Assembly (NCBI GenBank): GCA_002005505.1
Contig: KV908423.1
Coordinates: 434,384-446,883, forward strand
Source: Botryococcus braunii
Taxonomy: Eukaryota; Chlorophyta; Trebouxiophyceae
DNA length: 12,500 nucleotides
Direction: 5' to 3'
Both the position numbers and the translations under genes were made by a program. Position 1 is the stretch's first letter, and each line of letters begins with the position of its first letter. Shown here piece by piece: positions 9,634 to 12,500 of the stretch. A model generated the notes under the pieces. The model was not told the DNA's origin. It did no database searches and saw only the letters and a list, made by a program, of their open reading frames with translations.

Positions 9634-11846
9634 GTGCGCTTGAACTGAATAAGTTTTAAAAAAAGAGGGGGGAGTTTGTATGTCTAACAAAACTGCGGGT
9701 ACCTAACTGTGCCACTGGGACAGTTTCTGTATCAATACCAGATTGTTTTTCATAAATGGCTCCGGAAGTATATGTAGCTCAATTCCATGTGTTTAAGTGA
9801 AACCACAACATTAAGACACACTGTACAGCACATGTACATATCTTCATATGTGATGAATATAAACAAGTATAAATCAGTATACTACGGAGCACTTGTAGTG
9901 TACGCGACAATCGCAATGAAAACGTGACAAATACTACCATTTCAAAATGTAGTACATACTGTATATACGCACATACGTACATGTATACATGTACGTACGT
10001 ACAGCACATATCTACAAAACTGATGTACATGTAATGTATAAAAATTAATCAGCCGAAGTAATTACTTAGGTCGTGAAGATCGTGAAGTTCTCAAACCAGT
10101 GCAGAATGAATCATGACATCTTGCTTGTAAAACTATTGGATCCTTCTGAATGCAGAGAAGGTTCAAGGTGTGCGCGGCTGGACTGATGGCGCCGGCCAGC
10201 TTGCATACGACTTCAAACCCTTACTAGTACTTGGACTTTCAGTCGTGGGACTAGTACTGGGACTTACAGTACTGAGACTTTCAGAAGGACAAGATCAAGG
10301 CTCGGATGTAAAGGCAGGACGTTTCCCGCTCGATGGTTATCAAGACAATGACAAAGACTACAAGTTAACTACGTTCGACATGCAGGGCGTATCCAGTCAG
10401 GAAATCATCCCATACTTGTTTAAGTCTATCTTCCCTGTACGAGGTCCCTCTCTGAGGGAGGGTCCAGGAAAAGAGGTAGTCCTCGTGGTTGCGTTATTAA
10501 GAAAGTATAAGGTATCCGGCACGAGCAAGCAAGCAGTGGGTACCCAAGTTGTGTACGGCTCAGGCTTCATACTTAACACAGACCCTGCCCGATGCTATAC
10601 CGCTGCTCATAATATGGGAATAGTTACCGATGCCAATGTTGAAGAGCCAAACAACGGCTATTCTGTCACGGAAGTTGAAGCTGCAGTTGTCATACACTAT
10701 CCTCCCCTTCGGAAGTTTGAGCACACTGTCTTCATGACCTTACAGAACATGGCGCAAGTTATAATCCGTGGTGTCCGATCGGAGACCCAAGAGTCCGACT
10801 CGCTAGATCGTAAGTGGTTTGAAATCGAACCGCGCGTAGTGAAGGTCCGTGGGTACCAGTCCTTGGCTGCACTTCCCGACGCGCAAGCCGCAGATCTCCG
10901 ATCAAACAATCTGGAGTTTATTAGCGAAAACGGTCTCAAGATTCCGAAAACGGGGCTCGACTTGGCTGTCCTTCATCTTGCGGACAAACTCGTTCCCCAT
11001 CAAGGCCTCCCAGATCCTCCAGAGGCAGTGGGCCTGCCTTGGATCGGTAACAACGTTGTGGTTCCGGCCTGGGATCCGGAGGAGGCCCGCCCGTGGCCAG
11101 TCCCTCAGGGGACGTCCATGTCGAACCTGCCGCGTAAGTGGGGGAAACGTCAACCCGTGGCAGATGGCTGGGGCATTGCAGGCAACGGACTCGATGTTCC
11201 TGTTGGTAAAGACTTGCTGAAGACTAATCTTTTTGAGAAGTCACCTTTAGCTGCTACAATTGAGTTTTCAGATTCTGAGCCTTCCGACGCGTATCTATAC
11301 TTTGAAGGCATCCTGGATGAGGGACAAGCGGGAGGCCCGGTTGTCGTGTTCCCATCAGGCGAATATCCTAATAGCGATCCAAGTTTGGAAGGTACGATTA
11401 CCTGCCATGTCAAACATGGCTGTTGCCATACGTGTTATCTATGTATACATTGATATATCTACATACGTATGTAAGTTTAGGTATATCTATGTACTGTACT
11501 ACTATGGTACGACATATTATCAGCAGCATATACATCGATCGATATATACATCTAAGCGTGTATGGAAATACAGGTCCACTTGAAAGTAGATCCTTTGGAA
11601 CGGTCCCTGATGGAACATACCTATACGTTCTATATTCTAATAATTTACGTCGTGTATGTTACGTTTCTGATTGGAGTGCCGTGGAGCACAGGTATTGCGT
11701 CAGTTGCGGGCGTGCTGGTTGGTTCAACTGTCAAGACGGTCTGCATGATACGTTTGAGTGACGCGGTCATGAGCAAGTTGGCGGCTGCTCAGTGCATTGT
11801 ACTCGTCGATAGGGATATCCCAAAAGTTAAAGAAGAAAATTATTAA
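9498..11846 (+). CDS. Gene B: trypsin/HtrA-fold pseudoprotease (three exons)
   Basis: Proposed join: 9498-9633, 10156-11391 and 11692-11846, giving 508 aa ending in TAA. It is the paralogue of gene A, with the same intron positions and phases. Order: N-terminal segment (1-45); a hydrophobic stretch LLVLGLSVVGLVLGLTVL (68-85) absent from A; an acidic linker; VVLVVALL; GTQVVYGSGFIL; CYTAAH with His197; GLDLAVLHL with Asp314; ADGWG; EGQAGGPV with Ala437; and the C-terminal strand and helix. As in A, the serine of the usual GDSGGP loop is alanine, so catalysis is not expected. The hydrophobic stretch could anchor B to a membrane where A is soluble, but this is inference. B also has about nine extra residues before KWFEIEP (SETQESDS region) and six extra at the C-terminus (ends KVKEENY). 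Confidence 0.72.
9634..10155 (+). other. Gene B intron 1 (522 bp)
   Basis: Phase-1 intron inferred from the paralogue. It lacks the minisatellite seen in gene A but holds a 24-bp perfect palindrome (9974-9997) within a run of TACATGTA and TACGTACG words. It ends GAATGCAG, matching GATGCAG in gene A. Confidence 0.5.
9974..9997. repeat. 24-bp perfect palindrome in intron 1 of gene B
   Basis: The half-site TACGTACATGTA is followed by its exact reverse complement, then by more TACGTACG alternation. The matching place in gene A has a shorter TGTACATGTATATATATA run. It may be only an extreme of the local word bias. Confidence 0.75.
10156..11391 (+). CDS. Gene B exon 2 (main protease-like domain)
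   Basis: This exon is open in frame from the acceptor ATGCAG| to the donor GAAG|GTACGA. The base corresponding to the ATG of gene A at 2537 is GTG at 10170. The next in-frame ATG is about 70 codons later, so translation must begin upstream. Catalytic-position codons are His197, Asp314 and GCG (Ala437) at 11328-11330. Bases 10221-10285 contain short repeats (ACTAGTACT, GGACTTTCAG and variants) that build the hydrophobic stretch. The frame runs on to 11451-11453 if unspliced, but similarity to gene A ends at the donor. Confidence 0.85.
10221..10285 (+). repeat. Short in-frame tandem amplification encoding a hydrophobic stretch
   Basis: The words ACTAGTACT and GGACTTTCAG or GGACTTACAG recur about every 25-30 bases here, whereas gene A has a single GGACTTTCAG at the same place. 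The encoded residues 68-85 are all leucine, valine, glycine, serine or threonine, long enough to span a membrane. Confidence 0.65.
11392..11691 (+). other. Gene B intron 2 (300 bp)
   Basis: Phase-1 intron with donor GTACGA and acceptor GAGCACAG. It aligns with both ends of the 1440-bp intron 2 of gene A, lacking only the central 1.1 kb. It contains GTACTGTACTACTATGGTAC and TACATCGATCGAT, both conserved in gene A. Confidence 0.72.
11692..11846 (+). CDS. Gene B exon 3 (C-terminal strand and helix)
   Basis: Acceptor CACAG|GTATTGCG. It encodes IASVAGVLVGSTVKTVCMIR, LSDAVMSKLAAAQCIVLVDR and DIPKVKEENY, ending in TAA at 11844-11846. It is nearly identical to exon 3 of gene A, with every one of the six changed codons altering the amino acid. 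The tail extends six residues beyond that of gene A. Confidence 0.76.
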
Positions 11847-12500
11847 TGAACTATTATAACCACGGTGTACCAAGCAACGAATCAAGGTGTACCAAGCTTC
11901 GAAGCCTGATTGGCCAGCTTCCATCTTACTAATTCTGTGACAACACATAATCTTGCCAGTAGTATTTATTGATCAGTAAACAATACTGAGGTCCACAAGA
12001 TTAATCTGTGATCCGTGGCCTTGCGATAGGCCTCAAAGCCGGCTCTGGCTAGCGTGAAAAATAATTTGGCACATGAAGATGTCTGCAGCAGCTCTCTTTA
12101 TCTATATCCGCGTTGGAAGAATCTTGAGCTCAGGAGAGATCAGCTAGGGCGGTTGCAGCGTGCAGGGCAGAAAACGTACATCTATCGTACAATTTATACC
12201 CTGCACCCTGTAACATCTCCTGCCGTTCTTTGCAAACAATACGATGAGTACCTCTCCACTATGATAGAAAAAAAAAACATATGACAGTTACAGGAGTCAA
12301 AGGTGATGCTGCGACATTGAGCAGTACTAGTTTCGTTCCTTAACGTTTCTGGTTCTTATCCACTGACGTCACAGGACACGTGTGCACGAGACTGTGACCA
12401 CTGATGTAAGCATATTGATCCACAGATTTAGCCACACTGATCGCTACTCAGGAGTAGCTGTACCATATGGTATATACACGACTGGACAGTGACTCTTGCT
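11847..12500. other. 3' flank of gene B to the right edge
   Basis: Alignable with 5264-5866 of unit A, with indels that break all frames. A 76-codon open stretch (12054-12284) has no conserved frame in unit A and is not called. GGTGTACCAAGC occurs twice near 11864-11899. The CACGTGTGCAC and CTCAGGAGTA landmarks near 12377 and 12448 match unit A near 5743 and 5815. Confidence 0.4.

Larger units (their letters stand above)
7597..12500. repeat. Tandem segmental duplication, unit B (runs off the right edge)
   Basis: Second copy of the block starting at about 118, in the same orientation and with the same internal order. It is still alignable at base 12500 with about 5865 of unit A, so its true end is outside the window. 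Non-coding parts show many substitutions and indels, while exons stay in frame. The duplication is therefore not very recent. Confidence 0.85.

Noticed and set aside
10170..11453. Single-exon reading of gene B with GTG as start and the end at 11453
   Set aside because: GTG starts are not usual in eukaryotes, and similarity to gene A stops at 11391 and resumes in phase at 11692. Splicing explains both ends better.
12054..12284. 76-codon plus-strand frame
   Set aside because: Opens with a non-ATG codon, and the frame is not kept in unit A.

Overview
This window looks like nuclear DNA of a eukaryote, most likely an invertebrate animal. The evidence is GT-AG introns in matching phase in two paralogous genes, long microsatellites, roomy AT-rich intergenic DNA full of TGTACATGTA-type words, and no bacterial operon layout. 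The sequence style would suit a marine invertebrate such as a sponge, lancelet or mollusc, but I cannot assign a taxon from sequence alone.

The window is dominated by a tandem duplication. Unit A runs from about 118 to about 5870. Unit B runs from about 7597 to the right edge. They share the same order of non-coding blocks and one gene each. A 1.7-kb spacer between them holds two long CT tracts and a TG/CG alternating tract. At the extreme left, positions 3-116 read as the open 3' end of an unidentified gene.

Each unit encodes a three-exon, plus-strand gene that I reconstruct as follows. Gene A is 1897-2032 + 2523-3686 + 5127-5263 (478 aa). Gene B is 9498-9633 + 10156-11391 + 11692-11846 (508 aa). 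Both introns are phase 1 in both genes. The proteins have a trypsin/HtrA-like fold: a GSGFIL strand, a TAAH histidine motif, a GLDLAVLHL aspartate motif and an EGQAGGPV loop. In that last motif the usual GDSGGP has become GQAGGP, so the catalytic serine is alanine in both copies. The pair therefore looks like a family of pseudoproteases. No signal peptide and very few cysteines point to an intracellular protein. The partner and pathway are unknown.

The copies differ in telling ways. Gene B has no ATG at the place where exon 2 of gene A has one, which supports a separate upstream first exon. Gene B also carries a short tandem amplification that encodes an 18-residue hydrophobic stretch absent from A. 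Intron 2 is 1440 bp in A but only 300 bp in B. Part of the difference in A is an inverted-repeat, MITE-like element. Exon 3 differs between copies almost only at amino-acid-changing positions. All intergenic blocks and introns were read by eye. No RNA gene, CRISPR array or autonomous transposon was recognised.
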